Assembly (NCBI GenBank): GCA_020639295.1
Contig: JACKGY010000005.1
Span: 444,954-508,953 of the forward strand
From: Planctomycetota bacterium
Lineage (GTDB): Bacteria; Planctomycetota; GCA-002687715; DRQF01
Length of the DNA stretch: 64,000 nucleotides
Direction: 5' to 3'
The notes under the pieces were generated by a model. The model worked only from the letters and a program-made list of their open reading frames with translations, made no database searches and was not told the DNA's origin. This document shows positions 7,295 through 17,300 of the stretch, in pieces. The first letter of the stretch is position 1, and each line of letters begins with the position of its first letter. The position numbers and the translations under genes were made by a program.

Positions 7295-9631
7295 TCAGCG
7301 ATCACGACTCCGGAGCAGGAGATCGATCGCCAGGAGCACGACCAGGAGGGCTGCCAGGAGGCGAGGCCGGGATCTGGCGGTCGTGCCGGGCGCCACCAGG
7401 GCCGCCAGGCGGGTCTCGAGGTCGTGCCGACCGGCTTCGGGCTCGGGGCCGAGATCACGCCAGGAGGCCTCGGCCAGGAGGAGGGCGCCCCGGTCACGGC
7501 CGGCGCCGTCGATCAGATGGTAGCGGCCGGGCGCCAGCGGCCGGGTCCGGAGCCCGCTCCGGGCGCGATCCACGCCGACCGGCTCGAGGTCGATCTCTCC
7601 TTCCGCGCCGCGCAGCCGCAAGGGACCGAGCCCGAGATCCCGCCCCCTGAGCTCGAGGCGTTCGCCGCCCTCTTCCACCAGGCGGCCCAGTTCGGCCCCG
7701 GCCGGGCGATCGGCCAGGCCGGCGATGAAGCCGGCCAGCGCGTTCGGACCACCCGGCCCGAACAGACCGGCCTCGGCCGCCGGCAGCGGCTCGACCGGCG
7801 CGGCCGCGACCCGCCCGAGGCCCCGGCCGATGACCGCGAGGCCGTTCTCGTCCAGCCCGCGGGCGGCCAGGATCTCGGCCGCCGGATCGCGGCGGCTGCG
7901 CAGCAAGCGACCGATCTCCGCCCGGCCCTCGGCGCGTGCGAGGACGAGGGGCCCGACCTCGAGTTCCTGACCCAGGGCGCGGAAGTAGGGGTCGAGCAGG
8001 CGGCCGAAGTCGTCGACCGCGTGGACCCGATCGGCGCCGCCCGCCAGGATCTCGAGCAGGGGTCGAAGGGTCTCGTCGCGATCGAACCAGAACAGCTGCA
8101 GACCACCGACCGCCGCGAAGCGCGGCGCCAGCCCGCGCACCAGAGCGAGATCGAGTCCGCGGGGGTCCTGACCGTCGGTGGCCAGCACGTTCAAGGTCTC
8201 GCGATCCGGGTCGACGGGCGCGGCCGCCATCTCCTCCAGCAGGGCGCGAAGCTCGGTTCCTCCCGAGGCGCCGAGCGCCTTCAGATCGCCGGCCAGCCGC
8301 TCGGTCGCGCCCGGGTCGGCCACGTCGTAGACCAGGGTCCGCCGGCGATCGGCGAAGAGGATCAGCTCCAGGCGGTCCTCGGGACCGAGGGTCTGGAACA
8401 ACGCCCGGACGCTGTCGGCGGCGGCGGCCAGCCGCCCCCCGCCGGCCATGCTGCCGGAATGGTCGAGGGCGAACCGCAGGCACCGCGGCTTGCGTCCCGG
8501 GCGGGCCTTCAGGGGCGAGAGCCGGTCGAGCACGGAGCCCTCCCAGCCGCCGGCGCCGAAGGCATCCACGCAGCCGACCAGCATCAGGCCCGTGCCCGAA
8601 CGCACCCGGGCCTCGAGCAGCTCCGGCGCCCAGGGCAAGGAGGGTCGCGATAGCGAGTCGATCAGGATCACCGAGGCGGCGCCGAGCGGCGCCTCGGTGC
8701 CCAGGAGCCGCAGCCCCGGGGCGGTCGCCAGGAGGTCGGCGAGCCGGCGATCACCGGCCGGGCCCTGCACGAGCAGGACGGGAACCGCCTCGTCGGCGCC
8801 GACCAGGAAGGGCAGCCGAGCCCGGTCGTTGGCCGGCTGCGCGTCGGCCCGATCGGCGACCAGGACGGCCTCGAAGCGACCGGTGGCCGGCCAGGGTGGC
8901 CGGAAGCGCAGGAGCAGGTCCTCCCGGACCGGACCCGCGGGCAGGTTCAGCTCCAGGCGCCGTACGCCGGCCTCGATCACGATCGAACGCGCGGCCTCGA
9001 GCCGACCCTCGACCACCAGTTCGAGATCGACCGGGCGGTCGCCGGTGACCAGCGGCGGCGGACTCCGGAAGCGCAGGGCGAGATCCTCGGCGCGGCGCCG
9101 CGGGCCGGGAACGAGACGCAGGCCGACGAGTCCGGGCTGCGGTCCGGTCGGCAGGTCGACGCCGCCGTCGCTGACCAGGACGACTTTAAAGGCCCGATCA
9201 CCGAGCAGCTCGTGCGCTCGCTCGAGCGCCGGCCCGACCGCGGCGCGGCTGCGAAACGGTGGATCGGCGAGGATCGCGGGCGAGGCCAGGCCGCGGCCGA
9301 GGTCGCCGGCCGGACCATGGTAGAGGGAGAAGGGACGACCGCCGGCCAGGAGCACCAGGACCTCGCGGTCGGGGCGGGCTTCGATCGCGGCCAGATCGAC
9401 GAAGTCGTCCAGCCGCGGTCCCATGCTGAGGGAGGCGTCGATCATCAGCACCAGGACCGGCTCGACCGGATCGTCGCCCACCAGGAAGCGCGGCCAGGCG
9501 AGGGCGAGGAGACCGATCGCCAGGCTCCCGGCGAGCAGGACGCGGCCGGCGCGGCGGCGGCCACGAAGGCGCCAGATCAGCGCGAGAACGGCGAGGGCGG
9601 CGATCGACGACAGGAGCCAGAGCTCGTTCAT
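7295..9631 (-). CDS. Membrane-anchored von Willebrand factor A-domain protein
   Basis: A 778-residue protein with two N-terminal transmembrane helices (residues about 4-22 and 32-50), a large extracytoplasmic region and one C-terminal helix near 755-772. A first VWA-like segment follows the helices (LVLMIDASLSMG, a DxSxS metal site). A second and clearer one starts near residue 386 (LDHSGSM, DxSxS). Layout resembles BatA/BatB-type aerotolerance proteins or the planctomycete VWA/glutamine-amidotransferase-like membrane family, but no partner MoxR or DUF58 gene is adjacent. Its ATG overlaps the mnmA stop by 4 bp (ATGA), so translation is probably coupled to mnmA. Function inferred only as metal-dependent protein binding at the membrane. 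Confidence 0.75.
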   Translation of the reverse strand: MNELWLLSSIAALAVLALIWRLRGRRRAGRVLLAGSLAIGLLALAWPRFLVGDDPVEPVLVLMIDASLSMGPRLDDFVDLAAIEARPDREVLVLLAGGRPFSLYHGPAGDLGRGLASPAILADPPFRSRAAVGPALERAHELLGDRAFKVVLVSDGGVDLPTGPQPGLVGLRLVPGPRRRAEDLALRFRSPPPLVTGDRPVDLELVVEGRLEAARSIVIEAGVRRLELNLPAGPVREDLLLRFRPPWPATGRFEAVLVADRADAQPANDRARLPFLVGADEAVPVLLVQGPAGDRRLADLLATAPGLRLLGTEAPLGAASVILIDSLSRPSLPWAPELLEARVRSGTGLMLVGCVDAFGAGGWEGSVLDRLSPLKARPGRKPRCLRFALDHSGSMAGGGRLAAAADSVRALFQTLGPEDRLELILFADRRRTLVYDVADPGATERLAGDLKALGASGGTELRALLEEMAAAPVDPDRETLNVLATDGQDPRGLDLALVRGLAPRFAAVGGLQLFWFDRDETLRPLLEILAGGADRVHAVDDFGRLLDPYFRALGQELEVGPLVLARAEGRAEIGRLLRSRRDPAAEILAARGLDENGLAVIGRGLGRVAAAPVEPLPAAEAGLFGPGGPNALAGFIAGLADRPAGAELGRLVEEGGERLELRGRDLGLGPLRLRGAEGEIDLEPVGVDRARSGLRTRPLAPGRYHLIDGAGRDRGALLLAEASWRDLGPEPEAGRHDLETRLAALVAPGTTARSRPRLLAALLVVLLAIDLLLRSRDR

Positions 9632-10767
9632 CGGCGCGGGCCCGCGTCGAGGACCCGGTCGATGAAGCCGCCGACGAGGACCAGGTCGTCCAGGTAGAAG
9701 ACCGCGGCCTGCCCGGGAGTCACGGCCCGCTCCGGGCTCGCGAAGCGGATGGTCACCGAACCGTCCGCGGCGCCGATCAGTTCCGCCGGCGTCGCCTCGT
9801 GGCGCGAGCGGATCTTCACGTCGCCCGCGATCGTCTCACCGGGGGCGAGCGGCCCGATGCCCTGGAAGGTGGGCTGGCCGATGACCAGGCCACCGGCCAG
9901 GAGGTCGTCCGGACCACCGACCACGACGACGTTGTCCTCGGGACGGATCGCCACCACGTAACGCGGCGACTTGTTGCCGCCGCCGAGTCCGCGGCGCTGG
10001 CCGATGGTGTAGAGCTGATGACCCTCGTGCCGCCCCAGCTCGCGTCCTTCGAGATCGACGACCGGACCGGGTCGGAGCGTCTCGGGTGCGCGCCGGCGCA
10101 AGAAGCCGCGGTAGTCGTCGTCGGGAACGAAGCAGATCTCCTGGCTGTCCGGCTTGTCGTGGACGGCGAGGCCGAGATCGCGGGCGCGCTCGCGCACCTC
10201 GCTCTTCTCGAGTTCGCCCAGGGGCAGGAGACTGCGCTCGAGCTGCCACTGCTCGAGCGGAAAGAGCAGATAGGACTGGTCCTTGTCGCGATCGAGACCG
10301 CGCGCCACCGCGAGCCGGTCGTCGCGGCGGAGCAGGCGGGCATAGTGGCCGGTGGCGACGCGTCGGGCGCCGATCGCGTCGGCCTGTTCGAGCAGCTTGC
10401 CGAACTTCAGCCAGCGATTGCACTGGATGCAGGGGTTGGGGGTGCGGCCGGCGTCGTACTCGGCGGCGAAGTAGTCCATGATCCGGCCGAAGTCGACGCT
10501 GAAATCGAGGGCGTAGAAGGGGATGTCCAGCCGCGCCGCGACCTGACGGGCATCCATCGAGTCCTCGAGCGAGCAGCAGCCCTGCTTGCCCCGACTGGCG
10601 GCGGCGCCGGGAGCGATGCCGTTGCGCATGAACAGGCCGACGACCTCGTGGCCCTGCTCGCGCAGCAGGGCCGCGGCGACGCTGGAATCGACGCCGCCGC
10701 TCATGGCGACGACGACGCGTTCGGCCTTTCCGCTGGTGACTTCGGGCATGGTCGCCGATTCTCGCAT
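9628..10767 (-). CDS. mnmA: tRNA-specific 2-thiouridylase MnmA
   Basis: Adds sulfur to U34 of tRNAs for Lys, Glu and Gln in the cytosol. The ATP-binding PP-loop is VVAMSGGVDSSVAA. The two catalytic cysteines are in NPCIQCNRWLKF and SQEICFVPDDDYRGFL. The family tail GHQLYTIGQRRGLG is present. Length, 379 residues, is normal. Two starts compete: ATG 10767 has GGGGACG just upstream, and ATG 10749 lies nearer the usual family start. I kept the first. It is divergent from yajC and overlaps the VWA gene by 4 bp. Confidence 0.95.
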   Translation of the reverse strand: MRESATMPEVTSGKAERVVVAMSGGVDSSVAAALLREQGHEVVGLFMRNGIAPGAAASRGKQGCCSLEDSMDARQVAARLDIPFYALDFSVDFGRIMDYFAAEYDAGRTPNPCIQCNRWLKFGKLLEQADAIGARRVATGHYARLLRRDDRLAVARGLDRDKDQSYLLFPLEQWQLERSLLPLGELEKSEVRERARDLGLAVHDKPDSQEICFVPDDDYRGFLRRRAPETLRPGPVVDLEGRELGRHEGHQLYTIGQRRGLGGGNKSPRYVVAIRPEDNVVVVGGPDDLLAGGLVIGQPTFQGIGPLAPGETIAGDVKIRSRHEATPAELIGAADGSVTIRFASPERAVTPGQAAVFYLDDLVLVGGFIDRVLDAGPRR

Positions 10768-10824
10768 CGTCCCCGGTCGCCGACAATCGCCGGGGCCCGG
10801 CCCCGGCCGGCCTCGCGGGCGGCC

Positions 10825-10853
10825 TTTTGCGCTCCGGGCCCCGGGGCTATGAT
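10825..10853 (+). promoter_or_regulatory. Possible promoter for yajC
   Basis: A TATGAT hexamer at 10848-10853 lies 17 bp after TTTTGC in an otherwise GC-rich divergent region between mnmA and yajC. The -10 matches the sigma-70 consensus well, the -35 poorly. Confidence 0.3.
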
Positions 10854-10905
10854 CCCGCCCCGGCCTCGAAGCCGGTCCGATTCACCCAACGACGCGAGTT
10901 CGCCG

Positions 10906-11217
10906 ATGTTCGCCACCAGCGCCACGATGATGTTCCTCGAGGGAGAGCAGAGTGGTCCCTCGTTCCTGCCGATCCTCGGCGCGATGGCCCTGATCTGGGT
11001 CTTCATCGTCATCCTCCCGGCCCGCAAGGACAAGAAGCGCAAGGCGGAGATGATGGCCAACCTGAAGAAGGGCGACCGCCTGCTGTTCCAGAACGGCCTC
11101 GTGGGCAAGCTCGTCACCGACAAGGGCACGACCCTGGTGGCGGAGTGCCAGGGCTCGAAGTTCGAGATTTTGAAGGATCAGGTCGTTCGCGTTCTCGACG
11201 AGAAGAGCGAGAGCTGA
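10906..11217 (+). CDS. yajC: Preprotein translocase-associated subunit YajC
   Basis: Small single-pass membrane protein that associates with SecDF in protein export. The 103 residues contain one transmembrane helix (SFLPILGAMALIWVFIVILP), then the typical basic RKDKKRKAEMMANLKKGDRL and the beta-rich tail GLVGKLVTDKGTTLVAE. The start at 10906 is the ATG that places the helix near residue 18 as in the family. SecD and SecF do not follow; a YraN-type gene starts 34 bp downstream, probably in the same transcript. Confidence 0.92.
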   Translation: MFATSATMMFLEGEQSGPSFLPILGAMALIWVFIVILPARKDKKRKAEMMANLKKGDRLLFQNGLVGKLVTDKGTTLVAECQGSKFEILKDQVVRVLDEKSES

Positions 11218-11251
11218 TCCCAACCCCGTTCGCCGCGGGCCCCGCGCCCGC

Positions 11252-11617
11252 ATGCTCGCCACCAGATTCCGCGCCTTCCTCGCCGGCCGTCGGGCGGAGG
11301 CCCTCGCCCGCCGCCATCTGCGCCGCGCCGGCTTCCTGATCGTCGAACGCAACGTCCGGGTCGGCCGCGACGAGATCGACCTGGTCGCGATCGACGAAGA
11401 GACCATCGTGTTCGTCGAGGTGAAGGCCCGTCGCGACTCGCTCGCCGAGGCGCTCATGGCCTGTGATCGCGCCAAGCGCCGGCGCCTCGGTCGCGCCGCC
11501 CGCGCCTACCTCGGCCGCGAGGGCCTCCGCGAACTGCCTCATCGTTTCGACCTGGTCGCCCTGAGCCGCGAGGACGGCCGCTGGCGCATCGTTCACCAGC
11601 GCGGGATCGAGGTCTGA
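11252..11617 (+). CDS. yraN: UPF0102/YraN family nuclease-fold protein
   Basis: 121-residue member of the YraN family, which has a Holliday-junction-resolvase-like fold and no firmly established function. The nuclease-like active-site layout is present: GRDEIDLVAID (Asp of motif II) and IVFVEVKAR (ExK motif III). The N-terminal GRRAEALARRHLRRAGF helix is also typical. It follows yajC by 34 bp and converges on the glycosyltransferase gene, with 2 bp between stops. Confidence 0.9.
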   Translation: MLATRFRAFLAGRRAEALARRHLRRAGFLIVERNVRVGRDEIDLVAIDEETIVFVEVKARRDSLAEALMACDRAKRRRLGRAARAYLGREGLRELPHRFDLVALSREDGRWRIVHQRGIEV

Positions 11618-11619
11618 AC

Positions 11620-14211
11620 TCAGTCCTCCTCGGCCGCGGGCGGCGACGACGCCCCTCGCAGACGCAGGACCTCGTCGTGCAGGTCGCGGATCATCCGGGC
11701 ATTCACCTCGGCGATGGTGGCGATGTCGCCGAGCCCGGGCGCGTGCTCCTCCGGAACCTCCGCCGGCAGCGCGCGGGGCCGGGAGGTCACCGCCGGATCC
11801 CAGACGGCGACGATGCCGCGGCGAAGATCCTCGATCAGGGCCGCCAGGAGTTCGATCAGGCGATCGCGACGCGCCAGGCGGTCGGCGAGCTCCTCGGCGC
11901 GCGCGGTGACCTCGTCGGTCCGCGCCGACCGGGGCCGGAGTTCGGCGAGCTCGACCTCCATCTCGGTCTGGCGCCGGCGACTGCGCTCGAGCGCCGCGCT
12001 GGCCTCGGCCTGCTGCCGGCGCAGTTCCTCGAGCTTCGCCGCGAGTTCCTCCCCGCGTCGCGAGCGCGGCCGCAAGGCGGCGATCTCGGCCTCGAGCGCC
12101 TCGATCCGGCGGCCCTCGGCGGCCTGCGACTCCTCGCAGTTCTCGCAGGCCTCGCGCACCTGCTCGAGTTCGCGCTCCAGGTCGCTCGCCCGTTCGGCAT
12201 GACCGCGCAGGTGATCGATCTCGGTCTCGACCTCGGCGAGGTCGGCCACCGCCGAGCGGTGCTCGGCACGGGCCGACGCCAGGGTGGCCTCCAGCCGGCC
12301 GCGCAGTTCGCGCTCCTTCTCCAGCTCGGTCTCGAGTCCGCTCAGGACCTCGACCGCCGCCCGGTGGCTGTCGTGCTCGCGGCCGAACGCGGTCTCGAGC
12401 TCGGCGTAGCCGGCGCGGATCCTGCCCAGCTCCCGCTCCAGCCGCGCCACCTTGGCCTCGTATTCGACCTCCGCGGCGGCCAGCCGCTCGCGCTCGGCCC
12501 GACGTTCCGGCAGGACGCGGGCGAACTCGCCGAGGACACCGGCGTCCTCGGCCACCAGGACCGAGACCGGCCCGAGGCCGGGCACGTGTTCCGGAAGATC
12601 GGGCGCCGGAGCCGGTGCGAGGGCCGGCATCGGCCGGCCGCTCAGGTAGGCGTCGAGCGCCCGGCGGAAGTTCTCGATCTCGATGGCGAGGCTGGCGATG
12701 ATCGCCCGTTCGTGACCGTCGCGCTCCTCGACCTCGCGCAGCCGCGTCTCCAACCGCCCGCGCTCCTCGACCCAGGCATCCTTCTCGCGCATGAGCTTGC
12801 GCATCTCGCCCTCGTAGTGGTCGCCGCGGCCGGCCTCGCGCTTGATGTGGCCGATCTGCCCGAACATCACCGCCTCGTAGCGGCGCGTCATGCGGGTCTG
12901 GTGCTCGAGGCGACGCCAGGGCAGCCCCGGATCGCTCCGCGCGTCCGGCTGCTCTTCGTCCAGCACGGCCTGGTAGAGAGCCAGCAGGCGACCGGCGTGG
13001 CGGGCCATCGGCTTGAGTTCCGGGATCGCCCGGCGCCAGATCGCGAGTCGACCCGGCTCGTCGGCCAGCCGCTCGAGCACGCGGGCGAGGCTGGTCGGGT
13101 CCTCGGCGCGGAAGGTCGCGCCGGCGGCGCCGATCCGTTCGGCCAGGGCGCCGCGGTCGGAGACGATCGCGGGCAGGCCGAGGGCGAAGGCCTCGTCCAG
13201 CACGAAGGAGAAGGACTCGCTGCAGAGCGAAGGGATGAGGGCGCAGTCGAGTTCGACGCCGGCGATGTCGGCCGGCTGGAAGGCGCCATGCCAGGCCACG
13301 TCCAGATCCTCGGCGAGTTCCTCGAGCCGAGCCTTGTAGCGGGGCTCGATCACCTCACCCCAGACGTGGAGTTCGAAACGCCGGTTCCGGCGGCCGAGCT
13401 GGCGGAGCGCCTCCAGGACGAGGTGGACACCCTTCATGTGGAAGAGGTGTCCCCAGATGCCGAGACGGATCGCCGGCCGGCGACCGAGACGGCGGCGGCC
13501 CGGGTCCTGGCGGCGCCGGGGAGCCGCGGGAGACTCCGTTCCGTCGACGCCGATGATGCTGCCGTGCGGCAGGACGATCAGCCGATCGCGCGGGATCTCG
13601 GCGCTGGCGGCGACCACGTCCCCGTGCGCGCCCGAAGGCACGATGATCCGCCGGGCCAGCCGCATCTCGTTGCGGAAGTCGTCGCGGAAGAGCGCGACCT
13701 CCTCGGCCGCGGCCGCCTCGTCCATGAAGGGGAACCGGGGCACGCAACCGGCGCAGCTCTCGGGACCGAGGGGACGCTCGCAGAAGCTCTCGTCGCGGAT
13801 GCGGAAGATGCGCGGGCAGGTGGTCCAGAGATCGTGCAGCGTGCAGACCGCCGGGACGCCGAGCCGGTGGCAGGTCTCGATCAGCGAGCGCGACAGCCGA
13901 TACCAGTGCTGGACGTGGACGAGGTCGGGTCGCAACCGGCGCAGGCACTCGGCGAAGAGCCGCGTCGCCTCGGGCGAGAAGGATCGGGTCCAGTGCTCGA
14001 GGTAGCTGCCGGCCAGCACGATCTTGGTGACCGGAAAGCCGTCGAACTCGTAGCGTTCGAGCTGGGCCTCCGGCGCGTCATGGGTGGTGCCGGCCACGAT
14101 CTCGACCTCGTGGCCGAGCTCGCGCTGCGCGCGCGCCAGACCGAGGAGATAGAGTTCGGTGCCGCCGCGGAACTGGGGCAGGAAGCCGTGGATCACGTGT
14201 AGGATGCGCAT
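11620..14211 (-). CDS. GT4 glycosyltransferase fused to a long coiled-coil tail
   Basis: 863 residues. Residues 1-410 are a GT-B glycosyltransferase of the GT4 type: FRGGTELYLLGLARA at the N-terminus, a Cys cluster at 132-156 common in this subfamily, HMKGVHLVLEAL near 258-269 and the donor-site ESFSFVLDEAFALGLP (E332 and E340, the Ex7E motif). Residues 450-525 and 565-800 are heptad-rich, highly charged coiled coil. Two short modules repeat around it: PEHVPGLG at 540-547 and PEEHAPGLG at 820-828. A second duplication is LRPRSRR and LRPRSAR at 713 and 758. It probably acts on cell-surface glycan, with the tail serving as a tether or length ruler (inference). Divergent from the sulfatase-fold gene. 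Confidence 0.85.
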   Translation of the reverse strand: MRILHVIHGFLPQFRGGTELYLLGLARAQRELGHEVEIVAGTTHDAPEAQLERYEFDGFPVTKIVLAGSYLEHWTRSFSPEATRLFAECLRRLRPDLVHVQHWYRLSRSLIETCHRLGVPAVCTLHDLWTTCPRIFRIRDESFCERPLGPESCAGCVPRFPFMDEAAAAEEVALFRDDFRNEMRLARRIIVPSGAHGDVVAASAEIPRDRLIVLPHGSIIGVDGTESPAAPRRRQDPGRRRLGRRPAIRLGIWGHLFHMKGVHLVLEALRQLGRRNRRFELHVWGEVIEPRYKARLEELAEDLDVAWHGAFQPADIAGVELDCALIPSLCSESFSFVLDEAFALGLPAIVSDRGALAERIGAAGATFRAEDPTSLARVLERLADEPGRLAIWRRAIPELKPMARHAGRLLALYQAVLDEEQPDARSDPGLPWRRLEHQTRMTRRYEAVMFGQIGHIKREAGRGDHYEGEMRKLMREKDAWVEERGRLETRLREVEERDGHERAIIASLAIEIENFRRALDAYLSGRPMPALAPAPAPDLPEHVPGLGPVSVLVAEDAGVLGEFARVLPERRAERERLAAAEVEYEAKVARLERELGRIRAGYAELETAFGREHDSHRAAVEVLSGLETELEKERELRGRLEATLASARAEHRSAVADLAEVETEIDHLRGHAERASDLERELEQVREACENCEESQAAEGRRIEALEAEIAALRPRSRRGEELAAKLEELRRQQAEASAALERSRRRQTEMEVELAELRPRSARTDEVTARAEELADRLARRDRLIELLAALIEDLRRGIVAVWDPAVTSRPRALPAEVPEEHAPGLGDIATIAEVNARMIRDLHDEVLRLRGASSPPAAEED

Positions 14212-14348
14212 GCTCTCACTCGCGTGCCCGCCAGGGGGTATCGCCCTTCCGTGTCCATATCGTTACGATCGACGGCAGCTCACGCCAGGGGGGTGTCGGA
14301 GACGATCACCTCGGGCGGCGTCGAGAGTCTAATACACCTGGAGCCAAG

Positions 14349-17300
14349 TTGAACCGCGCGCGACTTTTCGGCTTCGAGGAGCGGATCAGGGCTCTCGGTG
14401 GCTCGACCATCACGGATCCCGGTTCCACCCAGCCGCTGATCTGGTTCTCGCCGGCGACGGCCGCGGTCGTCCTGCTCCTCGGCTTCCTGCTCGCCGGCCT
14501 GATCGATCTCGCGCTCGGCCGGATCTGGGAGCTTCCCTCCACGCCGACTTCCGCCGTCGAGATCGCCGGCCTGGTGCTCGGCCTCGCCCTCGCCGTCGGC
14601 GCCGGCGCCGGTCTCGTGGCCACGGCGCTCCTGCGTCTCCTGGGCCGCCGGGACGGTGGCGGTCGCGGCGCCTTCTGGCTCCTTCTTACCGTCCTGGTCC
14701 TCCTCGGCCTCCACGGCTGCCGGGACCGGCTGGTCGGCCTCGCCCACGCGATCGAGACCCGCACCCTGCTGCCCCTTGGCCTCGTACTGCTCGGCGCACT
14801 CCTGACGACCTGGCTCTGGCTGCGCCTCCTCCGCGGCGGCGAGCGCGGGAACGGGAATCTGCTCCGGATCGGACTGTCGCTGCTGATCGGCGCCGCGCTG
14901 CTGACCGGCCTCCACCACGACGTCCGCTGGACGCCGGGGACGCCCCTCGCCCTGCTCGCCCTCACCCTCGGCCTGAGCCGGATCGGCGTCCAGCTCGAAG
15001 ACCGGGTCCCGGCCCGGGCGAGCCGCGTGCTCCCCGTCGTCGCCCTGCTCGGACTGGTCGGCGGCGCGCTGGTCTGGCGCGACCAGAGCTCCGACCGGGC
15101 CGTCGACCTGGCGCGGCTCGTCAGGGATCGTAATCTACCGTCGACCCGCTATCTTCTCGACCTGCTCGACCCGGGCCCGCGCTCCCGAGCGAGGCGGGAC
15201 GCGGCGCCGCGACCGGACCCGGACCGGATGATCGCCGACGCCTTCGCCACGACCGACCGGAGCGCGGCCCTCGACGCCCTGCTCGGGTCCAACCGCCGGC
15301 ACTTCAACCTGGTCCTGATCACCTGCGACGACCTCCGGCTCGACTCGGTCGGCTGGATGGGAGCGAGCCGAAATGGTCGTAGCCCGACCCCGGCCCTCGA
15401 CCGTCTGGCGGGACAATCCCTGGTCTTCGACCGGGCCTACGCATCCTGCCCCGACGCCGACGAGGCCTGCTGGTCCCGCCGCCAGGGGCGCTACCCGCGC
15501 TGGTGCGCCGAGGGGGCGCCCGACCTCGCCGAGATCCTCGCCGGGTCCGGCTACGAGACTCTGGAAGCCGACGCGACGCGCCTTCCCGCCCGCCACCCGG
15601 GCGACGCGGACGCGGCCGAGGTGACCGCCGCCGCCCTCGACCTGATCGCCCGCCGCGCGCCCGGCCGGCCCTTCCTCCTCGAGCTGCGTTATCGCGATCC
15701 CGCGCCCTCCTATCGCCGCCACGCCGCCTTCGCCTTCGGCGACCGGAGCCCCGATCTCCATCAGGGCGAGGTGGCCTGGATGGACCGGGGCATCACGCCG
15801 CTGCTCGACCGCCTCGATCGTGGCGACCTGATCGGCACGACGATCGTGGTCTTCCTCGGCAACAACGGCCGGGCCTTCGGCGGCAGCGAGACCGGTCTCC
15901 TCCACGAGGCCCGGCTCCGGGTCCCCCTCCTGCTGCGCGCTCCCGGGCTGGTCCCGGGCCACGACGATCGCCTGGTCGGCCTCGTGGACCTCGTCCCGAG
16001 CCTCCTCGGGCTTCTGGGTCGGGCCCGACCGGCTGCCTGCCAGGGTCGCGACCTCGCCGACGCCGTCCTCGGCATCCCCGGCACCGAGGCCGGTTTCGCC
16101 TGGGTCGAGGGCGGGCACGGCAGCGGAGAGCGTGGCCTCGTGGTCGGCGACCGGAAGCTCCGGACCGACCGGACCGGGGCGGACGACCTCGTCGCCATCG
16201 GTCGGACCCGCTGCGAGGAGACCCCAACCGACGAGGTCGGGGCCCGGGAGCGGATCGACCTGGTCGCGGTCCGCGACCGGCTCGAGACCGAGCTGGCGAA
16301 CCGCGCCGGCGGTCCGCCGGCCACCGAGGTCGCGGTCCGGGCGGCGACGACGGCGGCCCTCGCCGCCCTCGCCGGACCGGAGGGCCCGCCACGGCTCGAC
16401 GCCCTGCGCGCCCTGCTCGCGCTGCGACGCGACGATCCGGGGCGCGATGCCGGCGGCGCGACCGCGGCGCTCGAGGACGAATTGGGCCGGACGCTCCGTT
16501 CGGTCGCCGGTGACGAGCGTCGGTCGCCGGCCGAACGTCGGCTCGCCTTCGAGCTGCTGACCACCTTCACCGGCGCCGAGGTCGCGCCGCTGATGCGCGC
16601 CGGCCTGCAGATCGAGGAGGCCGAAGTGCGCGACCGGGCCGCGCTCTGGCTGGCCGAACGCGGTGATCCGAGCCTGCGGGAACCGCTCCTGGCCGCGCTG
16701 GCCGCGCGCGACCCCTCCTTCCGGCTCCAGGCCGCGCCGGCGCTGGCGAACCTGGGCGAGCGCCCGGCGATCCGCTGGCTCTTGCCGACGCTCACCGAGT
16801 CGCGACCCGAGCGGGCCGCGGTGGCGGTGGCCGGCCTGGCTCGACTCGGCCTGCACGACCTCGACGTCGAACTGGCGGTTCGGCTCGGGCTCGGACTGGA
16901 AGGCCTGGAGTCGCGCGCCGGGCTCCTGGCCACGGCGACCGCGGTCGCCGGCCTGCGCGGCGACGCGGCCGATCTGGTCCTGGCCCGGATCGCGCGTGCG
17001 CGCTGGTCCGAACCGGCGCTCCAGGCCCGCGCGGCGCTCGAACGGCGCTGCTCCGCGGCCCGCCGCGCCGGCCTCGACCTCCTGGCGGAACAGGAGATCC
17101 TGGGTGACCGGAGCCTCCTGGACGACGATCCCGAGGCTGCCCTCCTCGCCTACGACGAGGCCCTTCGCCTCGCCGTCGGGCTCGGGATCGCCGGCGACCG
17201 CCACCATCTGGCCGCGGCCCGTTGCCTGGTCGCGAGCGGCGAGATCGGGGCCGCGCGCGCCCGGCTGAAGAAACTCCTGGCCTCGGCCCGACCGGGGGAA

